From Cytospora piceicola (taxonomy: Eukaryota; Ascomycota; Sordariomycetes; Diaporthales; Cytosporaceae), in NCBI GenBank assembly GCA_023375675.1, contig JALQBC010000013.1:1-64000 (forward strand): a stretch of 64,000 nt of DNA. The letters run 5' to 3'. The position numbers and the translations under genes were made by a program. Under the pieces are notes generated by a model. The model was not told where the DNA came from and did no database searches. It was given only the letters and a program-made list of their open reading frames with translations. Shown here piece by piece: positions 11,517 to 23,736 of the stretch. Within the stretch, counting starts at the first letter, position 1, and every line of letters starts with the position of its first letter.

Positions 11517-14461
11517 GATGACTGATTGGCGACGGTGAGGTATGTTTGTCGCTATTCACAGACACGGGGCACACGCTGGAGAAGGAAGATGTGTGTCTGA
11601 TATGAGTGTGCGTGTGTTTTTTTTGCGAAGGGCGCCTGTGAACTTTTTTATTTGAATTGGCAGGTCTGTGACGCAGCTTCCCCAACAAATTCGGCGTGGA
11701 GCGGGCCCTTGAGGCCAGGCAAGGCGGAAAATACACCCAAATCGCGGGCTATGAGCCGAGGTACTCCGGTACACAACAGTACTCCGTATATAGCACCCTC
11801 TCATCAATGTTTATTATTGCCAGGGAGACAAAAAAGAATGGGGGGAGGGGTCAGGTTGTGTGGCATGGATCCTACCTTCTTGAAATGGGGCCCTGACTGT
11901 CTTCCGTGTTTCGCCAATCTGGACCCACACAAACACGGCGTGCTCGTTCGTGTAAGTCGGAGCAACAGGCTGTGATATAAGATCCTCTCGTCCAGCGACG
12001 ACTTAAAAACCTCGGGACTTATATAGATCTGTCAAATTGTGAAGGAAACAAGATGAAGGAATGAAGGCTAGGAAATTGAGAATTCAACCATGACAGAAAG
12101 GAAACAATTCCATGTGTGTTTGGGAAAGTGCTAAGCAGATTTCGGGAACAGTGACGACAGATACTTCAGCCGAACGAAGCCTTGGCTTAGCAGCGCAGAC
12201 AAGACCGAGTGACGGCCACGCCTCGAGGAGGATGTGAATCGCAATAAGTCGTGAGTAGAGCTTTCAACCCATAACCCGTAACACACAGCAAAGTATACGA
12301 GAGGCCCAATACTGAGACCGTCAAAGACGTGCAGACTGTGTGTCAAGCTGGCATGCCTCAGGTTCGTGATGCCTCATTTCAACAGAATACAACCTCGACG
12401 GGCGAAGTTTATGAGAAAGTTGCGCCATTGCCTGTGCCGAGGTCTCGAGACTCAAGTTTCAAGTCTCAATTCTCGAGGCGGCGACAGAAGGAAAGACCCA
12501 CCTCGGATACACCCTCGTACCGCCATATACTAGTATCCGACCTGCCTCGGTTTGTTCGGCAAGAGCCTGGGTGGTGATTAATCTTAAGCTCGGGCTTTTC
12601 AAACACCAGTAGTTGCAGCGAAGTATGCACAAACTTCGTTATATACACGCATTCACACAATGACTCGAGACACGCCTGTGTTTCCGAGCCCAGAGCCCGC
12701 CCGGCCTTGCCTGGTCAGGTTGAACCTGGCTTGGCTTGGAGGCGTTGGACAGTTGACGGTGGAATGGTGTGAAGCTCGTGATGGGATACTGAGAGACAGA
12801 CGATTGAGACGAACCATACAAGGTTTAGCACGGAAATACGGAGGTTTCGAGGCCGGCGCGGATGCGGCTATGTGGAAATGGAGATTACAGAAAAAGATTG
12901 AGACGACGTTGGATTTTTTGTTGGGCCGCGCCGTCGGACGCCCAATCACAACTTCAGAAAATTGCAGGGACCTGACCAGCCTTACATGCTTACATAAGGC
13001 AGGCGGGAGCCCCGCCGTTTTGATGAGATGCGCTTCTTCCCAAAAGAAACAATCCCCTTGGAGATCGTCCGTCATGAGGCCGTCACAGCCAGTCATCATA
13101 GATAAGATAAAACTTAACTTGACAGAAATGCTTGGAAGTGATGTCATGTTCGCCAGAACAATTGTGCGACAGCCGCGATATAAGGTTCTGAGAAGCCTGC
13201 AGACGATCGGCAGATGCCGTATCTAGCTCTCAACAATATTTGTGGCAGTGGTGGTGTTTTTTTTTTTTTTTTTGATGAGCGCCTCGAGACGACTGTGTTT
13301 TTCTCAAGAAGCAAGGAACAAGGGTCCACGGTTAGTAGATCGAGATCTTAGTAGATCAAATCTCACACCCAAGAGCCTCACCATGCCTCCATGGATGTTC
13401 TACTTTGTCCCTATTGAACAGTATGTACTACCTTATTATCCAACGGGCACCAAAAGGCTGCCCAGGTGCCACACAACCAGCCTTGGAAGGTACCTGGGTA
13501 CTTCAGATAACGGCGTAGTACCGCCTCATTAATGCGTACTGTGTACCTGTCTCAAGGCACGGTCCGGCCCATTCTAGAAAATAGCAGACGGTACAGTCAC
13601 ACAGTACTTTTTTATCAACACAATGCCATGGTCAGTTAATGCAATTACATAGCTAGTTGCCAAGATCTACACTGTTTGTAAAGCCCACAAGAGCAAGCAT
13701 GGCCCTCCGATTGGCTTGAAGAACTGGAGCACACATGCAGAGTCGATGGAGTACATACATATGTATCCAGGATTGAATTCGCGACTACAAATGTAAGTCC
13801 GCCCTCCCAACTAGCATCGTATAATTTTTCCACGGGTGTATAATACTGTGACTATTGCAGTGGATGCCTCTGTAGCACTGCTCAGACGAGTTTCAACCTA
13901 CCGAAGAGCCAGGATTTGCTACGACATGATTTGATGTCCCCCGGGGCCCTCGGTTTCTTCGCCAAATGATACACAGTAAACAACGAGAGAAAATCCAAGA
14001 GATACCAGAAAACATACCGGAATCCCCAAACATTTCGACTTGTTGATGCAAACAAGCACTGTCATATCCAGACAGCATACAAGTGGGAGTGCGCCCATGC
14101 CATCTTGGTTGGTGCTGGAAAGGCTGCAGCTGGAGCTTGACATCTGAAATGATATTTGGGCAAGTCCCAGCTGAGGTCGGATTAGTGAGAACGGAATGCC
14201 ACCTCGATTACTAAAAGCATAGGACGTAGATTGGACCACTCATACTGCGTCCAGATAACCGTCACTCGGGTCTAACCGACAAGAGTGGGCAATGTCCCCT
14301 GACCACTGCGCCAACAGTATTAGCCGATGCCCCTGGCCCGGCTCCCATCTTCTCATATTTCTTTATTTTGTTTCCTTGGAGGAATAACGTCAGCTGCGTC
14401 TAAGAAAAACACCCAAAAAGCACCATGGTGGCATGAGAGCTTACTAGATGAGTAGAATATG
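11517..14461. other. Gene-poor interval
   Basis: No gene is supported. A 188-codon open frame on the plus strand at 12660-13226 has no domain and overlaps an equally long minus frame. It contains a 17-T run (about 13257-13273). The right part (14.2-14.46 kb) is downstream of the broken secreted-protein gene. Confidence 0.45.
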
Positions 14462-15134
14462 CTACCTTCCGACGCAAAGGCTTTCACTGCAGTTCATGAG
14501 CCTGGATCTGAGCGCTGGATGTGGCACCTGGGCAGAAGTGGCGGCAGGAGATGATGAGCTTGAGATGGCTGATATCGAGGCAGTGCTGGCCAATGTGTTG
14601 AACAAAATCGCAGCACTGGTTGAGGCGGTGGTGGTAGTGGCCGCTGTGGTTGGGCCTGCTGCTGTATCGTCTGCTGTGATATTGAGATGATATCTCGTCG
14701 CGCTGGGTCCAGTGGCCTGGTTCAAGAACAGTTCGAAGATGAATGCGTTCGACGCCGTGAGATTCTTGCTCTTTGAAACCACCAATGTGTATGCCGTCTT
14801 GCCCGCTATCGAGGCGTTTGTCGCTTCATTCGGGTTAGACCATGTTCCAAAACTCATCAAGACATCGATCGAGAGGATGTCGTAGCAACAAGGACCTCTT
14901 GGCTTGAATCCCCATCATCGGCTCCGAGTGCCTGCTGGAATAGAGCCAGTGTCACAGGCAGCCCTGCCTCAGCATTTGACGGCATGGAACGATGACAGTG
15001 TCACCCTCTGTATATACTGGATCATCGCCATAGTCTTTATCCGCTCCAGCCTTTATAGGGTTGATGAAAGACGCCGTAGCTACTCTCGCTGCGGTCATCA
15101 ACCCGAGAGTCTGAAGTGACCGCAACAAAAACAT
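14462..15134 (-). pseudogene. Frameshifted gene for a secreted Ser/Thr-rich protein
   Basis: On the minus strand an ATG at 15134 begins a signal-peptide-like MFLLRSLQTLGLMTAARV. It is followed by FINPIKAGADKDYGDDPVY and TEGDTVIV, a pattern I know from fungal secreted or anchored proteins (FxNP...DYS..xVYxxGDT). The frame then breaks near 14987. One frame over, PSNAEAGLPVTLALFQQAL continues the expected sequence. A second shift near 14880-14900 returns to a frame reading MSFGTWSNPNEATNAS, then FELFLNQATGPSATRYHLNIT and a Thr/Ala/Ser-rich tail ending at 14462. I see no plausible intron that repairs both breaks, so I call it a pseudogene. A sequencing error or unusual splicing would be the alternative. 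No transmembrane helix or GPI site is visible at the end. Confidence 0.5.
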
Positions 15135-16441
15135 CGTTGTCGAGCAGTCAATTCTTAGCTTCGGAACCAAGAGCAGCGGAGGGCACCAGGAGATTAACAC
15201 AGGAGTTTATCGCGCCCTGAATGGTAACATTTTTGATGGAGGTTCTCCACCTACGCATGCATGTGCAGTTCGTGATTCCAAGGATTTGGTCAACCAATAG
15301 ATTTCTGGTACAATCTCAAGAGTGACGAGAGTGCTCCTAAATTTAATGTACTGTACGGGATGGACATGTGGACGCATACCTATTTTCATCCAACAACGAT
15401 GTCATCCCAGACCCTTGTCCATTGGGTACCCACCTTCTCGGACCACTTGATGGTAGCAACTAGGCGCCGACCCACTACCGGTATCTTGGTCCTGAGGCTG
15501 GACCTTAGCGACAGTGGGAACCCGTCGACTCCATCTTCCCGTCTCTGATGATCCTTATTGGTTCTCTCGTTACACATCACCTGACAGCCAACATGGCAAC
15601 ATGGAACAGCGTTGGGAGAACGCAGCAACGTACAGGTTACCGGGGTAATAAACGTCAAATCTGAACCGTACCGACCAGGTGCCCGGTCCTGTATCAATTC
15701 TCACAACTCCTATGGATATGTACTTGGTGTATCAGCTCCGTGGGTCTCGCGTCTAGGTCAATGAAGTCACCTGGCATAGAATTTGCGAGAAGCGCCAGCC
15801 GGTACGGTTTATCCCAATGTTTATTGCCCCGGGGACCTGTTCCTTCGTTCCACATATAACCAACATGCTTTGGCCCACGGTTCCTTTCATCCACCTATCC
15901 ACACTACATGTGTAACACTTTGCCTATCAGGTCAACTGTACCCGCCTGGCCTCTTCTCGCGCACAGCTTCCGAGGGCGAATTCAAAGAGGAGAACGTATT
16001 GGCTGTAGCCGCTGGGCTCCTGAAGAATGGCTGGGGCTTGGGACAACCTTCCCCGGGCCCCCAAGCTATCCACATGTCTGTACTGTGATGTATGCTCAGT
16101 CATGCGGTGTGGGTGCATAGACTGTAGGGTAGTATTGGCCGATTTCCGCCCGCCAGTTGGGCCCTCGCGTATGTCGCGTACATGATACGCGCCTCATATC
16201 GGGGTGATGGCCCAGGTAGATGCTCCGCTGCCCCTGCAGACTGCTGCACGCAGATCCTTCTGAGTTCTTCGTGCCCCGGCCAGAGTGCCCCAGGGTGCTC
16301 TCAAAAAGCTGCTCAATACCATCTGTTGTTCTCGGTGTCATTGTTTCTGGACACATGTATACACGAAATACTGTCCATACCTACAGAACTTGCTTGCTCA
16401 CGCCTATCGACTAGGCACGTGAGTGGACTTTCATCATCAAT
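15135..16441. other. Interval with coding-like scraps but no gene
   Basis: A plus-strand scrap at about 15195-15299 reads like protein (INTGVYRALNGNIFDGGSPP) but ends at a stop. No start, splice pattern or family could be assigned. The rest shows nothing. It probably contains the promoter of the gene at 16442. Confidence 0.35.
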
Positions 16442-17534
16442 ATGCACCGCCTTCATGCTCGCCCCGCTACGAGCCTTCTTTTCCTAGTCTTAGCCGGCAT
16501 TGTCACAGCGCGACAGTGCTACTACCCAGACGGTTCAGAATCCAGCGATACACCATGTTCAGACAACGACAAAGTACATTGCTGCAGCTCGTCCTCCATA
16601 TGTATGAGTAATGGATATTGTCTGCAACAATGGCCCTGGCCTTACAATTTGGCTCGCGGTAGCTGTACTGATCAAAATTGGGGTTCAAGTTGCCCGCAGG
16701 ATTGCGTTGATGCACGTACTATTTATTTCCATTCCTTTCCTGGATATTTATCCCCAACAAGATTCTAACACCTCATAGTCGACCTATAATAACCTCGCCG
16801 GCGGAGAAAGCATCACCTGGCTTGAAACGGCTAACAACCAGCACCACTATTGCTGCGGAAGTTACGTTACTCTTGACAATGGCACCGCAAGCTGCTCTAC
16901 TGACCAGAGTTCCTTCACGCTCGGCTCTGCTCACCTAATGTACGGCTATGCGGCGCTCGAGAACGCTACGCTTGCGAGCAGTTCCAGCGACTCCTCTACC
17001 ATGAGCGCCTCGAGCGCCCCAGCGGCGACTTCTACCGCATCAAGCGCCTCCGCTGCAGCGGTGCCGCATAGCGGCCATTGTGATGATGATAGTGTGAAGA
17101 TAGGGGCAGGCGTTGGCGTTCCCCTCGGCGTCGTCGCGCTGATGGCTGTGGCCTGGGCACTCTGGGAGAGGCGAAAGGGGCTCAAGAGCAGGTCAGCCGC
17201 TATCACTGGTGGAGGAGACCAGTCGGCCGTTGTCGCGGGTGGAGGAAACCAGCCGTCTGTTATCGCGGGTGGAGGAAACCAGTTGGCCGTTACCGCGGTT
17301 GGAGACCAGTATCCCTATTATCACCAACAGCCTGTGTACCCGGACTACTACACAAAGCTGCAGGACCAGAGTGGCCAAGTCGGCATGCAGCCTGCGCAGC
17401 AAGCACTGGGACCTATGGCCGAACTGCAGCAAGCACGGGGACCGATGGCCGAACTGCAGCATACACAACGAACATGGGGACCGATGGCCGAATTGCCCAA
17501 CCAGGCGAGGCCTGCTGAGATGATGGAGAGGTGA
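16442..17534 (+). CDS. Secreted cysteine-rich single-pass membrane protein, function unknown
   Basis: Exons 16442-16705 and 16779-17534, joined in phase 0 (weak donor GTTGAT, acceptor CATAG), give about 339 residues. Residues 1-25 form a signal peptide (SLLFLVLAGIVTARQ). The ectodomain begins QCYYPDGS and carries many cysteines (CCSSSSICMSNGYC, RGSCTDQNWGSSCPQDC, HHYCCGSY), a layout widespread in ascomycete membrane proteins of unknown role. A Ser/Ala-rich stalk leads to one transmembrane helix (IGAGVGVPLGVVALMAVAWALW) with a basic cytoplasmic anchor WERRKGLKSR. The cytoplasmic tail holds two repeat sets: GGGNQ-type units of about 12 residues, and three GPMAEL units rich in Gln. The overall form resembles a cell-wall sensor or adhesin, but that is only an architectural analogy. 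The exon-1 donor is the weakest part of the model. Confidence 0.75.
17197..17313 (+). repeat. In-frame 36-bp tandem repeat in the cytoplasmic tail
   Basis: About three units encoding variants of GGGNQxxVxA (ggtggaggaaaccag core), inside the coding region just after the transmembrane anchor. A separate GPMAEL-coding repeat follows at about 17410-17496. Such in-frame repeats often vary in copy number between strains. Confidence 0.75.
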
Positions 17535-20500
17535 GCCGCATAAGGGATTCTCGTCAGAGGCTACGTCGTAGAACCTAAGGTGTTCGGTATGTAATTTACA
17601 AGAGTACTTGATTAAGGTGCTTATAGCTTGGAGGGCCAGACACGAATGCAAAGGACACCAGGCTTTTAATGGAGTATTGTACTCTCACTCGGCTTCTTGT
17701 GACCTTTCTGAGAAGTGTCCCGGCTATTGAAAAGACCTGGGGAGGGGGGAGGGGAGGCATTATGGCGACAGATCTCCCATGACCCAGCTGCCCATGAAAC
17801 ATACAACCTTCATAGGTACCTATGCGTCTTGGACTTGGTCGCCGTTGATTAACGCGTGCTTTTCTCTGTCCAAACCACCAATGCCGACATGCTGAGTAAC
17901 TTTGTTGCCTGTCTCGTCTTCTTGGGCCTCCGTGAGGAAGATCGACAATACTTATCAGAACAGTGCTTAGGCTTCGAGCTTTGGAATCACACGCCTTTTG
18001 AAGCTATGCGTGAGGTTTCTTCCACATACGAACACTATCGCTACCGGAAACATGCACCGGAAGTTGCATATTGCCCAAATTGTATAGCATGGTGTTTTAT
18101 AGGCAAGTTGTTTACATATGTACCCATTCGCCAGTGGTGGTAATCAGCCTCAATTATTTCTCATAAGGTTCACAGATGAAGGACTTAAGCTGACAAATGA
18201 TATATAATGTTTTTGAACATATTTGCTGGAGAATAAATATACATATCTGGAATACAATGCCCTGCGTTGACTGTTTCGTGCTTTCGTTCTAGTAGCTGGC
18301 GACTAAAATAATTGTTGGTTCTCACTGGATGTAGCATCTTAACGTTTTTGGCTGTCCAAGGCTGTCCCGGGAAGGGTCTGATAGTTGTTTACTCAAATGG
18401 CAAAATACATCTTTGTAGCTGATTGAATATCAACCATGCTCAAATACCGAGCCTGAGCCAGCACTGAATATCAACAAGTCGGTAACGTTTATTTGCATCC
18501 GGACCACTGCTTCACGTATAGTGAACTGACCTATCGGAGACATCAATATCAAAGTAAAGCTATGCCTTGCAGTAGCACTGCGCACTTCTTGTTCCAAATC
18601 CAATGTTAGAAGCCACACAAACAAGGCCAGCAGACTCTATACTATTCCCTACCACGAGGCCTCTTAAGGCCTGAAAGAACCCCACAGACATCCACTAGCC
18701 AGGGCCCGACAGCAATATCGAGCTACGTTTTACGAGGCGCCGCAAAAAGTGCCCTTAAGAAGACGTAGACACATCAATGATGCGTCCTTTCAATAATTAT
18801 AGAAAGGTCTAATAACGTACCCTATAGGCAGGAAACATTCTTAGTACGTGGCTTCAAACAGGTTATGGTGTGTAGTCAAATGCGTTAGACCATTAAGTCA
18901 AAAGGTAAATAACAACTAAACAAAGTATAGTTGTCTAGCTACGACGATACCAAAGGGACGACAAGGCTGGGCTGTGCCCAGCCCATAACACGGCCTGCCC
19001 TAGGATGTGTCCTATATATCAGATTGCTAGCTGGACGATTACAGCCCGACTATATATATATTAGCGCTCATTAATAACATGGTACGAACTATCCACGAGG
19101 TGACTAACAAGCACAGCGTCCCGGTTTCCAGTCTGGAACTCTACATACATGCTTCCGGATGTAGTCGATTTCAGTAGGCCGGCTAGGTTAACACGAAGAA
19201 TCTCTAGAGTCTGTTCCGAATATCGATCGTAGGGCTGTTTAAAGTATCATATTAGAGCCGACGTTGGCGTGCTCCCCCTTGCTAGGCGATGTATCATTCA
19301 TGCCAGGTTAGGCATTTGCAGCGACACAGGGCAATTATCCCGAAGAGGACCAAGAAAGAATAGGCCCGCGTCTGGTTATTCATTACTAGTAACCGTAATC
19401 TTCTAGGTTGCTCCTTAACAGTATATCTCCTTCCAGGACTAGTTGAAATCTAAGTCTTACCTTCGCGATATGGGACGTTTCAAGTAGTCTAGTCCCTGGT
19501 GGGATTCTTCTAAAGGACAATTGACTGACCCAAGCTATTCCAGTGCTAGTTTTTAGAAGAATGCCCAAGGCAGCGAGTAGGCACAATTAAGGCTACCTAG
19601 GTACCCTAGGGTATTGACTAACTATGCCGCAATATACACATGTACCCAATCTGACATTTGGCATTGTGGCGGAATCGCAGGAAGTAGGCCTGAATTATTG
19701 TAACACAGGGACTACCCATTACTGGAGCCGGCTTCTAAGCTAGTAATCTCCAAATAAAATTTTAATATGAATACTGTCAATCTGGATATCGTGCGTAATG
19801 TTGCAAGTTATACAGGACCTGTGCCTTCCAAACGTCCTGACTTTTTACGACACTCCGTCCGAGTACGGCCCCACGATCGCAGTCATATACTTTGCTTTTC
19901 TTATTTATTGATCGAAGGCTGGCAAAACGGGCCGCCACCTGGCGTCTTCACATGTCTTTAAGTTGTCTTAGATCCGATTAGCTGGAAGGCCCGTCCCGTG
20001 CACAACCGTTGAGGTGGTCTCCTTTTCTAAGTACCTGCCTACTTGTACAAGTACCTAGGTATATTTATTGCTTTTCCAAACTCATAACAAGCAACAAAGG
20101 CATATAAAGTGCCATGTACCCTTGCGCCGGGCGCAGCGTATATATTTCTGTGGGGCCTCGTCTTACACAGTACACATCACACGATATATGTCACTCCATG
20201 TCCAATCTCCAGTACGCATCTTGTCGTCTCTTTTGTATGGTTCGTTCGGCTACACACACTCGCTCAACTCACCCTCGAACAATAAATTGCCTTTTCCACG
20301 GACCACATAAATGCGTCCAGAACAGCCAGGGTGCCTGGTATGTACACGTGTATATGGTGTACAATGACTCCGTATTTAGAATTTGGGCCCCGCCGATCCC
20401 GTCCGTGGTGCCTCGGCATGAGTGATAGCCACAGGGGCGTGCGTACTTCGCGCCACGATCTCGCACGCACGTTGGAACCAGACCAACGTGGGCATGATTT

Positions 20501-20615
20501 GACGCCATGAAAAGGGAACCTGATCCCACTAGTCAGTCCTAGTCCAACAGAGCAACCTTGGCCATTGCATCACTTCGAGGGAGTCAGCAACATCCGCAAC
20601 CATCTCGAGACCACC
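17535..20615. other. Decayed gene-poor interval
   Basis: No gene is supported over 3 kb. A 95-codon plus-strand frame at 17856-18143 reads smoothly (ADMLSNFVACLVFLGLREED) and could be an exon or relic, but no domain is visible. 18.2-20.1 kb is AT-richer with scattered TpA, compatible with old decayed repeats. Palindromes cataggtacctatg (17811-17824) and tacctaggta (19594-19603, 20052-20061) occur here. Confidence 0.4.
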
Positions 20616-23124
20616 ATGGCCATCACAGAAGCGCTAATAGCGCCAGCGCCACGATGCCCGGCGCTGCCTGAACTGCCTGACGACGGCTTCTGGACTGAGA
20701 CCCAATGGGCCGTGTACATGTCGATAATGGACACCATTGTCCCTGCTGTGGTGGCCAAGTCGTCTCTGACAGATAAAGAAGGCCAGCTTGGCATACCAGA
20801 TGTTCGGTACTCGTCCGTCATAAAAATGGCCCGAGCTACAGTGCTCGAGAGAACGGACGAAGACTCTCTGAGGGCCTTCATGGAAGATAAGCCATCGTAT
20901 CACCCAGGGATACGCGCCATCCAGCTCCGAATAGCAGCTCGTCTGCCCGCCAAGCAGAGGGCTGGGCTGGGCACTCTTCTATCCTCTTTATCGTAAGTAT
21001 CCAATGTGCTAATCCTTAGTGGCACGCAAATCATGAAACAGCCACTGACACGACACCCGCTTCGTGAGCAGTTCCAGCATCGGGGCGTTCCTCTTGACAG
21101 GCTACTGCATCCCCTTCCACCAACAGCCAGCCCACATCCGGGAGTCCGTAATCCAGGGCTGGCACAACTCCTGGATCCCAACGTTGCGGGCGGTGGCCAG
21201 GAGCTTCGTCAGGCTGTCACAAGTGGGCTGGCTTATGGCCTCCCCGGTCTTCCGTGAACTATCCGGCTTCCCAGACGTCCCCTTGAACTGGAAACCCGGC
21301 CCGGATTTTGATTACAACTTTCTGCAATTCCCTGCCTCCCCCCACTCCCCTGCAGATGACCATGAGCCGGGGTCCGAGGTCCCGCCGCCTGTCACCATCG
21401 AGACCGACATCGTGATAGTCGGCTCCGGCTGCGGTGGCGCAGTCTGCGCAAAGGTCCTTGCCGAAGCAGGCCACCGCGTCATCGTCGTGGAGAAGGGCTA
21501 CAACTTCCCCACGTCCATGCTCCCCATGCCTGGCGCCGTCGCCAGCCGGTATTTATTCGACAAGACTGTCATGGGCTCTGTGGACGGCTCGATAGGGGTG
21601 GTATCAGGGGCGACTTGGGGTGGCGGTGGTACCGTGAATTGGAGTGTGTCCCTCGAGACGCAAGACTACGTGCGGAAGGAATGGGCGGCTCAGGGGCTGA
21701 CTTGGTTCGACGGCCCGGAATATCAAGAGTGCATGGACCGCGTGTGCGAACGCATGGGCGTCTCAGCAGACCCGGTGGTGCAAACCCACCGTGGGAGGAT
21801 GCTGCTGGAGGGTAGCAAGAAGCTCGGGTGGAAGGCCGGGGTGTGCCCTCAAAACTCTGGCGGGAAGGAGCACAGCTGTGGACACTGCACGATGGGTTGT
21901 GGGAGTGGGGAGAAGCAGGGCCCCACGACTTGTTGGCTACCTGACGCTGCCAAGGCCGGCGCCGAGTTCATCGAGGGCTTCGCTGTGGAGAACATATTGT
22001 TCGATGATGTTGATGGGACAAGAAAGGCCACAGGTGTGGCAGGTAAGTGGACGGCAAGGGATTCTCAGGGGGGTATCAGTGGGCCGTTGGAAGAGAGGGC
22101 CACGAGGCAAGTTGTCGTCAAGGCTAAGCGGGTTATTGTGGCGTGTAATGCACTCTTCAGCCCCCTGCTCCTGGCGAAGAGCGGCCTGACGGTGAGTTCA
22201 CATAAGGAAACCCGACCCCGTCCACGAGAATTGGATACTGACGGTGTTAGAACCCTAATATTGGCCGAAACCTTTACCTCCACCCTTGTAACATGGTTGG
22301 CGGGTTTTACCCGGAGGAGACTCAGCCCTGGGAAGGTACCTACTATTGCTTCCCTGCCTTCCGAAGGAACAATCCACTGACTACAAACTCATCTAGGTGC
22401 TATTATTACAAGCTACTGCTCGGAACTCGAGAACCTAGACGGACGAGGCCATGGTGCCAAACTCGAGAGCACCAACATGACACCCTACACCTGCCTCTCC
22501 GCCATGCCCTGGCGCGGCGGCCTAGACTTCAAGCTCGCGTGCCTGCGCTACCGCCACTTCGGGGCCTTCATATCAGTGGCAAGAGACCGGGACCCAGGCC
22601 GTGTGACCTTGGATCCCGTCACAGGGGGTGCACAGATCGAGTACACGCCTTCTGCCTTCGACCGAAAGCACGCGTTGGAAGGAGTCTTGGCCATCTGCAA
22701 GATCCTGTACGTCACCGGGGCGAACGAGATCGATCCGTTCATCCACGGCGTGGAGCCGTTTATCCGTGACGTCGCCGAGATCCAATCGCTGGCCGAGCAG
22801 GAGAAGAACAAGGATGATGGGCTCTACCAGGTCGACGACCCGAGGTTCATGGCCTGGCTCGACAAGGCTCGGCGCCTGGGCAAGGTCCTTGGTAACCCGC
22901 CAAATTCGTCTGCGCACCAGATGGGGACGTGTCGGATGTCTGCTACAGAAGAGAAGGGAGTCGTCGACCAGTATGGAAAGGTATGGGGTACGGAGGGCCT
23001 ATATGTTGCGGACTCGTCGGTGTTCCCCTCAGCGAGCGGCGTCAATCCCATGGTGACGGTCATGGCTATTGCGGATTGGATTGCTAGGGCCGTAGATAGG
23101 GATTTGAAGGGAGGGAAGCAATAA
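20616..23124 (+). CDS. Long-chain fatty alcohol oxidase (GMC flavoenzyme)
   Basis: Four exons (20616-20992, 21072-22191, 22251-22335, 22397-23124) with consensus splice sites and matching phases give about 769 residues. The family oxidises long-chain fatty alcohols to aldehydes with release of H2O2, typically at peroxisome or microsomal membranes, in alkane and lipid use. An N-terminal region of about 235 residues, typical of this subfamily, contains FLLTGYCIPFHQQP. A Rossmann FAD motif follows, IVIVGSGCGGAVC (residues 239-251), ending its second strand in VVEKGYN. Next come GATWGGGGTVNWS and CTMGCGSGEKQG. The C-terminal GMC part has SSAHQMGTCRM with the active-site His, and DSSVFPSASGVNPMVTVMAIA, the terminal flavin-binding signature. 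The start at 20616 (ccaccATGGCC) is preferred over an upstream in-frame ATG at 20565. A tRNA gene lies 208 bp downstream. Confidence 0.93.
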
Positions 23125-23332
23125 GCTTCCCATGCATTACGGGTTATGAAGCTAAAATTCTGTCGCTATAGCTCTGAAGTACCGGCCAAAAAGTTGCTTC
23201 TTTTGGGGAGGGAGGGTTTCAGAACAGAAACCCGAAGACATGATTCTAATCTTCTGCTGGTGAAATACCGGACTTGGGCTAGTCGAGTAATATAAGAGCA
23301 TCGAAATCCCATGAATCACAAGTAAAACAACT

Positions 23333-23404
23333 GGCCTGTTGGCCCAATGGCAAGGCGTCTGACTACGAATCAGGAGATTGCAGGTTCGACCCCTGCACAG
23401 GTCA
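23333..23404 (+). tRNA. tRNA-Arg (ACG), intronless
   Basis: The 72-nt sequence folds as a cloverleaf. Acceptor GGCCTGT pairs with ACAGGTC (one G-T). The anticodon stem tctga/tcagg closes loop CTACGAA with anticodon ACG. The T arm is GCAGG-TTCGACC-CCTGC, and the discriminator base is A. The B box GGTTCGACC is canonical. The ACG anticodon is edited to ICG and reads CGU, CGC and CGA. It sits between the alcohol oxidase and the phosphotransferase genes and is followed by a T-rich stretch from 23408. Confidence 0.93.
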
Positions 23405-23736
23405 TAATATTTTGTTGTTCTTCCATCACTCATAGTGATGGGAGATTTTTTTTCTTGGTGGTTTTGTCTTTCTCTCTCAGGCCCTGTACCGAGTTCGAGT
23501 TCTGTTTCTATGATAGCAGCACCGTACAGTATGGAACTCATGGATACCTTGGTAGATATAAACTCGAGGAAACAGCCTCGTTGTTTCATGCAGAGTCCAG
23601 AGTTCGACACTTCGACACTTGAAGAACATGGTCAAAATCCATGTCGAGTAAGTTCGGACGCTAACAAAGTTCGAGTCATCGCAGTTGTTGTTCTCAGTCC
23701 CGGAGAAAACCTATAGAACGAGCGAGTCTCCTTGAT

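Noticed and set aside
12653..13226. Plus-strand frame of 188 codons overlapped by a minus frame of 164 codons
   Set aside because: Neither shows a domain, splice logic or family resemblance; likely chance openness.
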